A DNA stretch of 64,000 nt from Acetobacteraceae bacterium. GTDB taxonomy: Bacteria > Pseudomonadota > Alphaproteobacteria > Acetobacterales > Acetobacteraceae. The stretch covers positions 1 through 64,000 of the forward strand of contig JARLIM010000037.1 of assembly GCA_031291725.1 (NCBI GenBank), read 5' to 3'. Of this stretch, positions 33,434 to 42,444 are shown one piece after another (the first letter of the stretch is position 1; each line of letters begins with the position of its first letter). The translations under genes were made by a program, and so were the position numbers. The notes beneath the pieces are model-generated. The model was not told the origin of the DNA. It searched no databases and saw nothing but the letters and a program-made list of their open reading frames with translations.

Positions 33434-33849
33434 TGGCGTGGCACCCAGATTTTCTGATCCCTCATCTATTGGGACCAACAGTTCAACTTTTAGTGATATC
33501 TGGCCTCGTCACCCACGATGATGCGCGCACGATGTTGGCGCAGGCGGACCGTCGGGTGGGTTTGTCACCGTGTATGCGTCACACCATCGGCCAAAGGCCG
33601 CCAGGACTGACCAAGAAGGTCGATGCGGCAGAGTTGCGCAGCGCACGTCAGGCAGTGGTCGAGGTGATTCGCGCCGTCGAACCCGCGCACACGCATCCAA
33701 AGCGCCTATTCGCCACAGCGCATGCCGCTGCAGCAGGCCGATTGGCGCGGAAAAATGTTCATAGCCTTGTTCAGGCCGAAATTACCCGCCGTCTGTTCCA
33801 ACAGCGCCGTGCGGCCGCACGCGCTCAACACTTGGCCGCTCATTCCTGA
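33433..33849 (+). CDS. unknown protein of the phage-like early module
   Basis: 138 residues, translationally coupled to the preceding gene. It is basic and Ala/Arg/His-rich, with a helical C-terminal half (AAAGRLARKNVHSLVQAEIT). No motif is recognised. A DNA-associated role is possible from its charge only. Confidence 0.5.
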   Translation: MAWHPDFLIPHLLGPTVQLLVISGLVTHDDARTMLAQADRRVGLSPCMRHTIGQRPPGLTKKVDAAELRSARQAVVEVIRAVEPAHTHPKRLFATAHAAAAGRLARKNVHSLVQAEITRRLFQQRRAAARAQHLAAHS

Positions 33850-33864
33850 ACCCCGGAGCCTCTG

Positions 33865-34338
33865 ATGTCCGTAGGTCTCTCCATCCCGATGTCTGACACC
33901 TCAATCACCGCGATCAATGCGAACTCTATCATCGCACGGCTGGAAGAGGCCGGCACAATTCTACTATCCCTGCCGCATTCCGGCCCCAGCACCCGCCTGC
34001 GTATGTCGCGCCATGATGTCGTGCATTCGGCCATCGAGGCCTATGGCTGGCAGTCTCCGGACACCCGGCTGCGCCCGGCGGTGCCAGATTCAGCGCAGAT
34101 TAGTCGGATGGATGAGGCAATGGGGTGGATTGCGATCATCCCGGCCGATAAATACGTCCTCAAGCGCATTGTCGGCGCACGCTGTCTTGTCGGCCCACTC
34201 ACCGGGCGACACCTCTATCCTTGGCGGCGATTGGCGAGCCTGCTCGGGGCAGACCACAAGGCGATCCAGCGCTGGCATGGCCAGGGAATCGATTTGATAG
34301 TCAGCGGTCTCCGCCGCAACGGTTCAGCTGCCTGTTAG
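33865..34338 (+). CDS. DUF6362-like protein (possible small terminase or DNA-binding protein)
   Basis: 157 residues. The C-terminal half, RMDEAMGWIAIIPADKYVLK, followed by VGARCLVGPLTGRHLYPWRRLASLLGADHKAIQRWHGQGI, matches the helix-turn-helix pattern of DUF6362 proteins that often lie near terL in alphaproteobacterial prophages. A small-terminase role would fit, since no other candidate is seen, but this is inference. Its stop overlaps the convergent rlpA stop by four bases. Confidence 0.55.
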   Translation: MSVGLSIPMSDTSITAINANSIIARLEEAGTILLSLPHSGPSTRLRMSRHDVVHSAIEAYGWQSPDTRLRPAVPDSAQISRMDEAMGWIAIIPADKYVLKRIVGARCLVGPLTGRHLYPWRRLASLLGADHKAIQRWHGQGIDLIVSGLRRNGSAAC

Positions 34339-35015
34339 AGCGGCTGCAACGTCACCATCGTCACGCCGGCGGTCAAAATGCCAAGCTCTTTGGCAGCTTC
34401 ACGCGACAGGTCGATGATCCTGGTGCGCGATCCAGGGCGATCATTGATCGTCACAATCACTGAACCGCGTCCATCAGTGCGCATCACGCGCACTTTAGTG
34501 CCGATGGGCAGCGTCGCGTGCGCTGCGGTCAGTTTATTCTGATCGTAGCGCTCGCCTGAACTGGTGCGTTTGCCCTGCCAACGCGGGCCGCCATACCAAC
34601 TTGCCATCCCGGTTTGTTGCCAGGTCACGTTACTGCCTTCCTCGCGCCAGAACGTGCCGTCATCAAGCAGCGCGTGATCAAACCCCTCAGCCGAGGCGCC
34701 GCCATCGGCTTGTGCCACGCGGTGAACCTGGGTCAGTGGAATGCCCGCGGCCATCTGCGCCAGGCGCGTGGGGATTGCATACGCAGAGACTGACGATGTC
34801 ACTTTTCTTGCCACAGGCTTTGCGGCAATTTTCTTGGTTCCAGGTTTGGCGGCGTGCTTGGTTGACAGCGGCTGTGCAGGCTTACTGGAATGTGTCACGA
34901 CCGCCTTGGGGTGATCTGTTTGATCAGCCGCCAGAGCAGGGGTTGCCAGCAGGAAACCGGTGACAAGCAATGGCCATAAATCTTTTTGCAAAAGCCTTTT
35001 GCCTCGCGCGTTCAT
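34335..35015 (-). CDS. RlpA-family double-psi beta-barrel protein
   Basis: 226 residues from MNARGKRLLQKD (longer starts are unlikely). A Sec signal covers about residues 1-29 and lacks a lipobox cysteine. A Lys/Ala/Pro-rich linker precedes the RlpA domain at about 135-226: GMASWYGGPRWQGKRTSSGE, then AAHATLPIGTKVRV, then VIVTINDRPGSRTRIIDLS with the catalytic-type Asp. RlpA acts on denuded peptidoglycan at the septum or cell ends. It is on the opposite strand, inside the phage-like cluster between early genes and terL. Confidence 0.85.
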   Translation of the reverse strand: MNARGKRLLQKDLWPLLVTGFLLATPALAADQTDHPKAVVTHSSKPAQPLSTKHAAKPGTKKIAAKPVARKVTSSVSAYAIPTRLAQMAAGIPLTQVHRVAQADGGASAEGFDHALLDDGTFWREEGSNVTWQQTGMASWYGGPRWQGKRTSSGERYDQNKLTAAHATLPIGTKVRVMRTDGRGSVIVTINDRPGSRTRIIDLSREAAKELGILTAGVTMVTLQPL

Positions 35016-35644
35016 CTTCTCTCCATCCCGACGATGCCGACCTGTTTGGCGCATTGCCCTGAGCAAAAACACCCCATTATCCGGCAGCTCTTCTTGACGA
35101 ACAGTCGATCTTAAGACTGCGTTTCACACCCGTTCAAACAGGCACGAACATCTGGCATAAATCCCACAGAAGGGGGGGAGATCAACCCAAAACGTCAAGA
35201 AACTGCGCCCTCGTGTTGCCACATTTGCCTGACGCACCTTTCCTAAAGTAAAAATTCAGGTGAACGTTCTTGTTCAATGCGCTGATAATCCACTAAATTT
35301 CTTGCGATCTCCGCATGCGGGGGGCGCTTTTGGTTAGATCGCGAGAGAAAATTCCAGGCTGATTTTTGCATTTCATGCCACCTCGCATCTCGCAAATCGG
35401 GAAAATAATCTCACAAAAAACAGGTTTTTCTTCCCAACCACCCCGGAATGGCCTATAAGCAACGCCATGATGCGGTTTTGTGGCGTCCACGGCGATGTGA
35501 TGCATCGCCTGGCTCGCCTGCCGCGTCAGTTCCCGCACCTTCATTGATGCCAGCCAGTGAGCCGCAGCTTTCGCTGTCCCTTTGGCCTGCACCCAGTGTG
35601 TCCGGCCCGCTTTCCGACGATCTCCGAAAGGCGTGCCATTTCAC
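35016..35644. other. 629-base leader region of the late (terL) operon
   Basis: There is no full gene. The left part must hold the rlpA promoter. A weak sigma70-like pair TTGTTC (35270-35275) / TAAATT (35294-35299) could drive the late operon. Near the right end two micro-frames run into terL: 35467-35547 (26 codons) and 35547-35648 (33 codons), joined by TGATG and ATGA overlaps. They may be leader peptides or chance. Confidence 0.4.
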
Positions 35645-35648
35645 ATGA
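35547..35648 (+). CDS. 33-aa micro-ORF coupled to terL
   Basis: It starts MPASEPQLSLSLWP at an ATG that overlaps the stop of a 26-codon frame and ends with a TGA overlapping the terL ATG. A longer in-frame start exists at 35448. It is too short to recognise and is reported because of the double coupling. It could be a real leader or a coincidence. Confidence 0.25.
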   Translation: MPASEPQLSLSLWPAPSVSGPLSDDLRKACHFT

Positions 35649-37033
35649 ACACATCTTCTCAGGCAGACGTCATTCCGCAGTCTGGGTTGTCACTCACTGA
35701 CTGGTCGGTGGCGGCTTTGAAGTCGGAAGACCAAACGCCAGCGCGGCATCATCGCCTGATGCTCGATAAGCTCGACGCTCTGGCGCGCGGTGATATCGAT
35801 CGTCTGATGCTGCTGCTGCCACCGGGGCATGCCAAATCGACCTATGCCACGATATTGTTTCCGGCGTGGTTTCTTGCCCGCAACCCGCGTGCCTCGATCA
35901 TCTCCGCCAGTCACACCGCCGACCTCGCTGAACATTTTGCCCGCAAAGTACGCGATTTAATTCTTACAGAGGGCCATTTATTGGGCCTGTCGCTGCAGAA
36001 GAACGACCGCGCCGCTGCCCGTTGGCGCACGTCCTTGGCCAGTGACTATTTCGCCTGTGGCATTCGCGGCCCGATCACCGGGCGGCGCGCTGATCTGGTA
36101 TTGATCGACGACCCGATCAAATCCCATGCCGAGGCCGAGAGTCCCTCCGCCCGCAACAGCCTGTGGAATTGGTATCGATCCGACCTTACCACCCGCCTCA
36201 AGCCCAAAGGTCGCATCGTGTTGACGATGACGCGCTGGCATCCAGACGATCTCGGCGGTCGTCTGCTCGACACCGACCCATCCTGGAGCGTCCTGAGCCT
36301 GCCAGCACTTGCCGAGGCCAATGACCCGCTGGGTCGCGCTCCTGGCGAAGCGTTATGGCCGGAATGGGAAAACGAGGAAGCCCTCGCCCGCAAGCGCCGC
36401 AGCGTCGGTGTCAGGGTATGGAACGCGCTGTTCCAGCAAAATCCCACGCCGGATGCCGAGGCGCTATTTCTAACCACCCGCATCCCGATCATCGATACAC
36501 CGCCCCCGCTCAAACGCGAGATCCGCGCCTGGGATCTGGCGGCCACCACGGCCACCGAAGGTCGCGACCCGGATTGGACCGTTGGCCTCAAACTCGCACT
36601 CACCGAGGCTGGTCAACACATCGTTACCGATATTGTGCGCTTCCGCTCCGGTCCTGGTGAAGTGGCCGACACCATTCGTGCCATTGCGTCGCAGGATGGG
36701 GCAGGGGTGCTCGTCGCATTGCCGCAAGACCCCGGACAGGCTGGCAAACAGCAAGTCGCCTGGCTTTCCCAACGCCTTGCCGGGTTTCGCGTCCGCGCCA
36801 GCCCGGAGACCGGCTCAAAGCTTACCCGCGCCACCTTGCCTGCCGCCGCCGTCGAGGCCGGATCGCTGTCGCTTCTGCGGGGGGCATGGAACCGTGCCTT
36901 GCTCGATGAACTGCGCGACTTCCCGCATGGCCGCAAGGACGATCAGGTGGATGCATTGAGCCGGGCTTTTTCCCTGCTTTTGACGTCCTCCGCTCCGACC
37001 TCTCGTCTCAATATGCCGCATCTGGCGCGCTGA
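35645..37033 (+). CDS. terL: phage terminase large subunit
   Basis: 462 residues. The ATPase half has the Walker A-like LLLPPGHAKST (57-66) and Walker B LVLIDDPIKS (151-160). The nuclease half has RAWDLAATTATEGRDPDWTVG and ends with RKDDQVDALSRAFS, the RNase H-like acidic ligands. It is the packaging motor that pumps and cuts DNA at the portal. All key residues look intact. Confidence 0.93.
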   Translation: MNTSSQADVIPQSGLSLTDWSVAALKSEDQTPARHHRLMLDKLDALARGDIDRLMLLLPPGHAKSTYATILFPAWFLARNPRASIISASHTADLAEHFARKVRDLILTEGHLLGLSLQKNDRAAARWRTSLASDYFACGIRGPITGRRADLVLIDDPIKSHAEAESPSARNSLWNWYRSDLTTRLKPKGRIVLTMTRWHPDDLGGRLLDTDPSWSVLSLPALAEANDPLGRAPGEALWPEWENEEALARKRRSVGVRVWNALFQQNPTPDAEALFLTTRIPIIDTPPPLKREIRAWDLAATTATEGRDPDWTVGLKLALTEAGQHIVTDIVRFRSGPGEVADTIRAIASQDGAGVLVALPQDPGQAGKQQVAWLSQRLAGFRVRASPETGSKLTRATLPAAAVEAGSLSLLRGAWNRALLDELRDFPHGRKDDQVDALSRAFSLLLTSSAPTSRLNMPHLAR

Positions 37034-37057
37034 CCCTCTCCAACCAAAGGCAGCATC

Positions 37058-38458
37058 ATGCTCGACACCATTGCCGCCCTGACGCCGCCCGACCCTGATT
37101 ATCCTTTGCGCACCGCCCGTCTGGCTTTGTTCAAACGGGTGCAGGACGGCACGCTCTATGACGTTTTACCCTACGAATTCCAGGACGAGCGCACCGCTGG
37201 CGGCGAATACATCCCGCTGCGCCATCGCCGCCCGTCGGTGCGCTATCCCTTGGCCCGCATCGTCGTCGATGACAGCGTGAGCCTTGTCTTTGGTGACGGT
37301 CATTTCCCGCAGATCGACACTGACGACGCACTCTTGCGCGCCACACTCGCCGACATCGCCGCCGAATCCCGCCTCAACGCCACCATGCAGGAAGCTGCCC
37401 AACGGGGGGCGGTCGGCTCAGTGGCGATACTGCTACGTGTGCTCAAGGGGCGGGTGTTTCTGCGGGTGATGGAAACCCTCTACCTTACCCCGCGCTGGCA
37501 AGCTGATGCGCCAGACACGCTCGATACCGTCATCGAGAAATACAAAGTCCCAGGCACCACGCTGGCCCAGATGGGCTATAGCATCGCCGAGCCACAGGCG
37601 CAGTATTGGTTCATGCGGGTGTGGGACAATGTGGCCGAAACGTGGTTCCAACCCTGGCCGGTGAACAGCGACGAGCCGCCGCGTATCGACCCAGACCGCA
37701 CGACCCGCCACGGTCTCGGCTTTGTGCCCATCGTCTGGGTCCGCAACCTCCCAGGCGGCCCCGATGGCGCCGATGGCATCGATGGTGCCTGCACCTTCAA
37801 ACCCGCCATCGAGACTGGCATTGAGATCGACTACCAACTCAGCCAAGCCGGTCGCGGTCTGAAATACAGCTCCGACCCCACACTCTTGATCAAAGAGCCG
37901 GCCGGAGACGCGAATGAATTGATCCGTGGCGGCGGCAATGCCCTCGTCGTCACCGAAGGCGGCGACGCCCGGTTGCTGGAAATCGGCGGCACGGCGGCGG
38001 CGGCGGTGATCGATTATGTCCGCTGCCTGCGGGAGATGGCGCTTGAAGGCGTGCACGGCAACCGCGCCAGTGCGGATCGCCTTGCCGCCGCCCAGTCCGG
38101 TCGGGCGTTGGAGATGATGAACCAGGGGCCGATCTACCTCGCCGACAATCTGCGCGTCTCTTATGGCGACGCCATCTTGCAGCTCATGCGGATGATCATC
38201 GAAGCCAGCAACCGCTTCCCGTTGCTCCTCCACGCCCAGCCGATCTCCGCGCTCGACCGCACCGCTCGCCTGCGCCTGCAATGGCCGCGCTGGTATCCAC
38301 CCGATGCCCAGGACCGGGCTGCCGATGCGGCAACCCTTGTCCGGCTGATCGACGCCCGGATCATCTCGCCTGAAACGGCGCGTCGCAATGTCGCTGATCT
38401 CTACTCCATCCAAGATCTTGCCCTGGAGGGAGATCGCAGTGTTCAGGAGGCAAACTGA
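37058..38458 (+). CDS. phage portal protein
   Basis: 466 residues, the size of SPP1 gp6-like portals, located between terL and the scaffold gene. Typical parts are RYPLARIVVDDSVSLVFGDG near the N-terminus, the stem/crown region VLKGRVFLRVMETLYLTPRW and the long alpha helix AAAVIDYVRCLREMALEGVH before the wing end. It forms the dodecameric DNA gate of the capsid. Confidence 0.85.
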   Translation: MLDTIAALTPPDPDYPLRTARLALFKRVQDGTLYDVLPYEFQDERTAGGEYIPLRHRRPSVRYPLARIVVDDSVSLVFGDGHFPQIDTDDALLRATLADIAAESRLNATMQEAAQRGAVGSVAILLRVLKGRVFLRVMETLYLTPRWQADAPDTLDTVIEKYKVPGTTLAQMGYSIAEPQAQYWFMRVWDNVAETWFQPWPVNSDEPPRIDPDRTTRHGLGFVPIVWVRNLPGGPDGADGIDGACTFKPAIETGIEIDYQLSQAGRGLKYSSDPTLLIKEPAGDANELIRGGGNALVVTEGGDARLLEIGGTAAAAVIDYVRCLREMALEGVHGNRASADRLAAAQSGRALEMMNQGPIYLADNLRVSYGDAILQLMRMIIEASNRFPLLLHAQPISALDRTARLRLQWPRWYPPDAQDRAADAATLVRLIDARIISPETARRNVADLYSIQDLALEGDRSVQEAN

Positions 38459-38461
38459 TCT

Positions 38462-38902
38462 ATGACGCATCAACCCACCACCACAACAACCCCGATCCCT
38501 GACCCAACCGTTTCCGATCCTTACACCCAGCCAACAGCACCGGCAGAAGACCCGCGCGTTGCCGCCTTGGAACGCAAGCTTCAGGAACAGACACTGGCGC
38601 ACCAATCCCGGCTCACGCAGGCCGAGTTGAAACTGCATGCCGTCCGCGCCGGGATGATCGATCTTGACGGCCTCAAGCTCGTCGATCCCGGCCGTGTCCG
38701 GCTGACGGACAAGGGCGAAATCGACGGAGCTGACCGCCTAATGGCTGATCTGCGTCGCGAAAAGCCCTGGCTGTTTCACCACGCCACCACCTCCACCCCA
38801 GGTGCGGCACCTCCGAGCACGCCGCCATCGGCTAAATCGGCACAGCAAATGTCGCACGCCGAATGGCAGGCGGCGCGGACGGCGCTGCTCAAGCGCCGCT
38901 AA
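38462..38902 (+). CDS. phage scaffolding-like protein
   Basis: 146 residues. A Thr/Pro-rich start is followed by a coiled-coil segment (EDPRVAALERKLQEQTLAHQ, then SRLTQAELKLHAV) and a C-terminal basic helix (EWQAARTALLKRR). This layout and the place between portal and major capsid genes fit a capsid scaffold, although it is short. Confidence 0.65.
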   Translation: MTHQPTTTTTPIPDPTVSDPYTQPTAPAEDPRVAALERKLQEQTLAHQSRLTQAELKLHAVRAGMIDLDGLKLVDPGRVRLTDKGEIDGADRLMADLRREKPWLFHHATTSTPGAAPPSTPPSAKSAQQMSHAEWQAARTALLKRR

Positions 38903-38925
38903 TCCCCGCCTTATATCTCCCCATC

Positions 38926-38968
38926 AACGCCGCCTGCCGGATTTGCCTCCGGCGGCGGCGTTTTGTTT
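38926..38968 (+). terminator. intrinsic terminator between scaffold and capsid genes
   Basis: A 14-bp GC-rich stem with a single T bulge (arms 38926-38940 and 38949-38962) is followed by TTTTGTTT. It would stop or attenuate transcription entering the capsid gene, so the capsid gene may have its own promoter or the hairpin may protect the mRNA end. Confidence 0.75.
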
Positions 38969-38996
38969 GCCCTTCATCCACTAAGGATCTTCCCAC

Positions 38997-40319
38997 ATGG
39001 GTATTCAGAACTTTCCTGCCGCCTTGCAGCCGATCATCCAACAGGGCTTTTTGGAGCGTGAATTCGAAGCCGCTCTGACCTCGCGTCTCGGCTACCGGAT
39101 GTGTGCAGACCGCGAGGAATTCTCGGTCGGCATCGGCGAAACCCTCACCAAGACCCGCGCCGGTCTGAAGCCCTCCGTCACCACCCCACTGGCACCAGCC
39201 ACCAACACCAATCTGGATAACGGGCTGACCCCACAGACTTTCGGTGTTGAGCAATACACCATCACCATCAATCATTACGCCGCCACCACCGACCTCAACA
39301 TGGTCACGTCGCGCGTCGGCATCGCCTCGCAATTCCTGCTCAATGCCGCCATCAACGGCGAGCAGGCCGCCCGTAGCCTGGACGAAATCGCGCGCAATTC
39401 GCTGTTTAATTCCTATTTTGGTGGCAATACCCGCGTTCGGATTACGCTCACCACGGCGGGCCCGGCGGTGGCGGTGGACGATATTCGTGGCTTTCAGACC
39501 GTTTTCGTCAACGGCGTGCAGACACCGGTCGGCGGTTCGTCCAGCATGACCGTCACCGTGGGCTCCAACTCCTACACATTGATTGGTGCTGCCGCGGATG
39601 CGGTGAACGCCTCCACCGCTCCCAACGGTGTCTCCGGTGTGTTGACCTTCTCCACCAGCGTGTTGGTGGCCGACGCGACCGCGCTGAACGCCGTTACCGC
39701 CTCCACTGCCTCGTCGATCATGCGACCGAACAACCGCGCTACCACCACCGGTATCATCGCGGGTGACATTCTCGATATGTCTACCTTGCTCAATGCCGTG
39801 GCGCAGCTGCGACTGAACGCAGTGCCGGAAATCGATGGAGCCTATAACTGCTATCTCGATCCGGTCTCCGCGCGTCAACTCTTCTCGGATCAGGCCTTCC
39901 GTCAACTCTTCACCGGAGCGACCTCGGCCAATCAGGTCTTCAAACAGGGGATGGTGAACGACTTCCTCGGCCTGCGCTTCATTCCCACCAACGAAGCCTA
40001 TGTGCAAAGCCATCCGTCTCTCTCCGGAGCTCTTATCCGCAGACCCATCGTTTGCGGCAAGGGCGCGCTGATCGAGGGCGATTACGCAGGCCTTGCCGAA
40101 GCCGATGTTGCGCCGTCGGACAGCATCATCTCAGTCGTTGACGGCATCGCGATGGTCACGCGCGAGCCGATTGACCGCCTGCAGCAGATCATCGCGCAGT
40201 CTTGGTATTGGATCGGCGGCTTCTGCACCCCGTCCGACACCACCACCACGCCTTCCACCATCCCAACCGCCACCAACGCGAACTTCAAGCGTGCGGTGAT
40301 GATCGAACATCTCGGCTGA
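38997..40319 (+). CDS. phage major capsid protein
   Basis: 440 residues. The N-terminal arm (QPIIQQGFLEREFEAALTSR) and the HK97-like core (DLNMVTSRVGIASQFLLNAA; GAYNCYLDPVSARQLFSDQA; GLRFIPTNEAYV) bracket a Thr/Ser/Ala-rich inserted domain at about residues 150-250 (VNGVQTPVGGSSSMTVTVGS). The pattern resembles P22-type or N4 gp56-type coat proteins with an insertion domain. The exact family is unsure. Confidence 0.82.
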   Translation: MGIQNFPAALQPIIQQGFLEREFEAALTSRLGYRMCADREEFSVGIGETLTKTRAGLKPSVTTPLAPATNTNLDNGLTPQTFGVEQYTITINHYAATTDLNMVTSRVGIASQFLLNAAINGEQAARSLDEIARNSLFNSYFGGNTRVRITLTTAGPAVAVDDIRGFQTVFVNGVQTPVGGSSSMTVTVGSNSYTLIGAAADAVNASTAPNGVSGVLTFSTSVLVADATALNAVTASTASSIMRPNNRATTTGIIAGDILDMSTLLNAVAQLRLNAVPEIDGAYNCYLDPVSARQLFSDQAFRQLFTGATSANQVFKQGMVNDFLGLRFIPTNEAYVQSHPSLSGALIRRPIVCGKGALIEGDYAGLAEADVAPSDSIISVVDGIAMVTREPIDRLQQIIAQSWYWIGGFCTPSDTTTTPSTIPTATNANFKRAVMIEHLG

Positions 40320-40329
40320 CGCAGGAGCA

Positions 40330-40353
40330 TGGGGCGGATGAATGTCCGCCCCA
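40330..40353. terminator. hairpin after the capsid gene
   Basis: GGGGCGGA (40331-40338) pairs with TCCGCCCC (40345-40352) around a 6-base loop. It probably stabilises the 3' end of the abundant capsid message or partly terminates it. There is no U-run. Confidence 0.5.
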
Positions 40354-40396
40354 CGGCTTTACCCCCCCATCCCAGACCGCGCCGGGGAGCCAACAT

Positions 40397-40774
40397 ATGT
40401 CATTCACCGACAGCGAACTCACCGACCTTCGTCGCCACATGGGCTACCCAGCCTATGGCATCGGCAATGGCGGTTTCAGCAATTGGCGCTTCTATCAGGC
40501 CTACGGTCTGCTCGAATACCGCCTGCAACGGTTATCCGACGCCGAAGAGACCGTCGCGCGCAGCTATCTGAGCACGCTGGCCCAACTCGAAACAGCAGTG
40601 ACGTCCGCCTCCGCCACACTCGACACAGACAGTGCCGCCGCCTGGGTGCGCAATGCCCGTGAAGTGGCCGAACGGACGCGGCTGTTCGATGATTGGCGAC
40701 GGCGTCTGTGCGGCTTCTTCGGCGTCCCGCCCGGCCCGGCTTTGGGTGACGGCTCGCTACGGTTGGTGGTCTGA
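40397..40774 (+). CDS. phage head-tail connector protein
   Basis: 125 residues, mostly helical (SFTDSELTDLRRHMGYPAYG; FYQAYGLLEYRLQRLSDAEE). Its size and position right after the capsid gene fit the gp6/gp15-like adaptor ring under the portal. The ATG is at 40397; the frame upstream of it is spurious. Its stop overlaps the next start (TGATG). Confidence 0.65.
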   Translation: MSFTDSELTDLRRHMGYPAYGIGNGGFSNWRFYQAYGLLEYRLQRLSDAEETVARSYLSTLAQLETAVTSASATLDTDSAAAWVRNAREVAERTRLFDDWRRRLCGFFGVPPGPALGDGSLRLVV

Positions 40775-41448
40775 TGAACGGCCTCAAGCTGCAAGACCGG
40801 CTCAACATTGCCGCCGGTCGCGCCGCCGCCCGCATCGGGCTACCCTGTAACCTGTATCACCCGCCCGACCTCCGTCAGCCTGGCACTTCCGCACTCGATG
40901 ATCCTACCGGGCAGGAGCGCTTCCGCCTTCGGATAAACGCCATCTTCCTACCTCTCGGCGGCAAAACCCGCCGCCCGGTCCCCGCCACCGACCCCTTATG
41001 GGAAGTTGCCATCGACGCGGGTTACACCCAGCCGGGCGACATTCTGATCCGGCGCTACGACGGCGAAGTATTCTACATCGCCGCCCAACAGCCATTACTG
41101 CCGGTTCTGTGTGTGCACGCCCCCCGCCGCGTGACGATCAAACGTCCCGCCTCGGCTTCTGTCGCCGGCGTCAATCTGTACGGCGGCACCGTGACGGCAT
41201 TGGACACCGTGATCGCCGCCCATTGGCCCGCCTCCATCCTTGCCGCAGGGAGTCAGGGCACCGGCCTTGCCTCCATCCCGGCCGAGTTGAATCCCGGCAT
41301 GTGGCAAGTTTTGCTGCCGCCAAGCCTGCGCATCGGCCTGTTTACCACCGACACGCTCACCGACGACCAGGGCCGCTCCGGGGTGATCGCCAGCATCGAA
41401 ACCACAGAATACGGCACGCGGCTTACGGTCCAGGCCGCATCGACGTAA
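40774..41448 (+). CDS. phage neck/head-completion protein
   Basis: 224 residues, coupled to the connector gene. The beta-rich sequence (DILIRRYDGEVFYIAAQQPL; PRRVTIKRPASASVAGVNLY; DQGRSGVIASIETTEYGTRL) matches the head-closure/neck proteins that follow the adaptor. No enzymatic motif is seen. Confidence 0.55.
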   Translation: MNGLKLQDRLNIAAGRAAARIGLPCNLYHPPDLRQPGTSALDDPTGQERFRLRINAIFLPLGGKTRRPVPATDPLWEVAIDAGYTQPGDILIRRYDGEVFYIAAQQPLLPVLCVHAPRRVTIKRPASASVAGVNLYGGTVTALDTVIAAHWPASILAAGSQGTGLASIPAELNPGMWQVLLPPSLRIGLFTTDTLTDDQGRSGVIASIETTEYGTRLTVQAAST

Positions 41449-41459
41449 GGGCAAATAGT

Positions 41460-42287
41460 ATGGCCGATCTCTCCGACGTCGAAACCGCCATCGCGGCTTT
41501 GGTGGAAGCGATCCTGTACCCACAAGGCACCGGTGCCCCGTCCATCCTCGGCACACTCACGCGCGTCTATCGTGGCTGGCCGAACCCGGCGGCATTGAAC
41601 ACCGATCTGGCGGCGGGCAATGTCAACATCACCATCTTCCCAGACGCTCAATCGCGGCGAAACACCACCCGTTTCATCGACCCACCCACACCCGCCACCC
41701 CCATCGCGCCAACATTGACCGTCGCAGTTACTGGCCAGAGCGTCACGTTCGGCGGTACCGCCAGCCTCGGCCAACTCGCGGGTCTGCTGATCGACAACGC
41801 AGCCTTCGTGCATCGCACCCAGACCGGCGACTCCCCCGAAGGCGTTGCCGCCACGCTGGCCGCCTATATCCGCACCACCCGCATCGCCCACGTCACGGGT
41901 GCCAGCATCGCTATTCCTGGCGCGGGCAGTGTTATTGGCCGCGTGGTCGCTGATCAATCTGCGCAGACGGAAACCCGTAGGCAGTTGCAGACTATCCGTC
42001 TGTCCTGCTGGTGCCCCAATCCCACCACACGCGACAGCGCCGCCAGTGCCATCGATCAGGCATTGTCGCTTGTGCATTACCTTACCTTGCCCGACGGCAC
42101 CGCCGCCCGACTGCAGGAAGCAGGCACACTGGTCTTCGACCAAAGCCAGAACGCCAATCTCTATCGGCGCGATCTGCTGCTCGACGTCGAATACGCCACC
42201 ACGGCCAGCCAAACCCTGCCTGCGCTGATTTTCGGGCTCTCTCAATGGCTGCCCAATGGCAACGCCACCCAAACTCTCCTCGGCTGA
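41460..42287 (+). CDS. phage tail-terminator/neck-associated protein
   Basis: 275 residues from MADLSDVETAIAALVEAILY. The start resembles tail-completion proteins that begin with a helix followed by PNPAALNTDLAAGNVNITIF, and later regions (RRQLQTIRLSCWCPNPTTRD) are typical of the Mu gp37/terminator-like class placed just before the sheath gene. Function is assigned from position. Confidence 0.55.
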   Translation: MADLSDVETAIAALVEAILYPQGTGAPSILGTLTRVYRGWPNPAALNTDLAAGNVNITIFPDAQSRRNTTRFIDPPTPATPIAPTLTVAVTGQSVTFGGTASLGQLAGLLIDNAAFVHRTQTGDSPEGVAATLAAYIRTTRIAHVTGASIAIPGAGSVIGRVVADQSAQTETRRQLQTIRLSCWCPNPTTRDSAASAIDQALSLVHYLTLPDGTAARLQEAGTLVFDQSQNANLYRRDLLLDVEYATTASQTLPALIFGLSQWLPNGNATQTLLG

Positions 42288-42297
42288 AGGATTTTCC

Positions 42298-42441
42298 ATG
42301 AACCATCATCTCGTCGTGGTGCGCCCGTTTGGTGTGCATCAGAAGGGCGATGTCATCACCGACGCCGCCACCATCGCGAGCATCCTCGCCTCGCCCAATG
42401 CCGACCACGTAGTGCGTATTCCGGCACCGAAGGAGGTCTGA
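42298..42441 (+). CDS. small phage protein upstream of the sheath gene
   Basis: 47 residues from MNHHLVVVRPFGVHQKGDVI. Small proteins in this slot are common before sheath genes. The motif K-G-D-V-I followed by a helix and HVVRIP is compact and well conserved in style. Function unknown. Confidence 0.5.
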   Translation: MNHHLVVVRPFGVHQKGDVITDAATIASILASPNADHVVRIPAPKEV

Positions 42442-42444
42442 TCC

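Noticed and set aside
38889..40013. 374-codon open frame on the minus strand
   Set aside because: It is antisense to the major capsid gene, with Gly/Arg/His-rich shadow composition.
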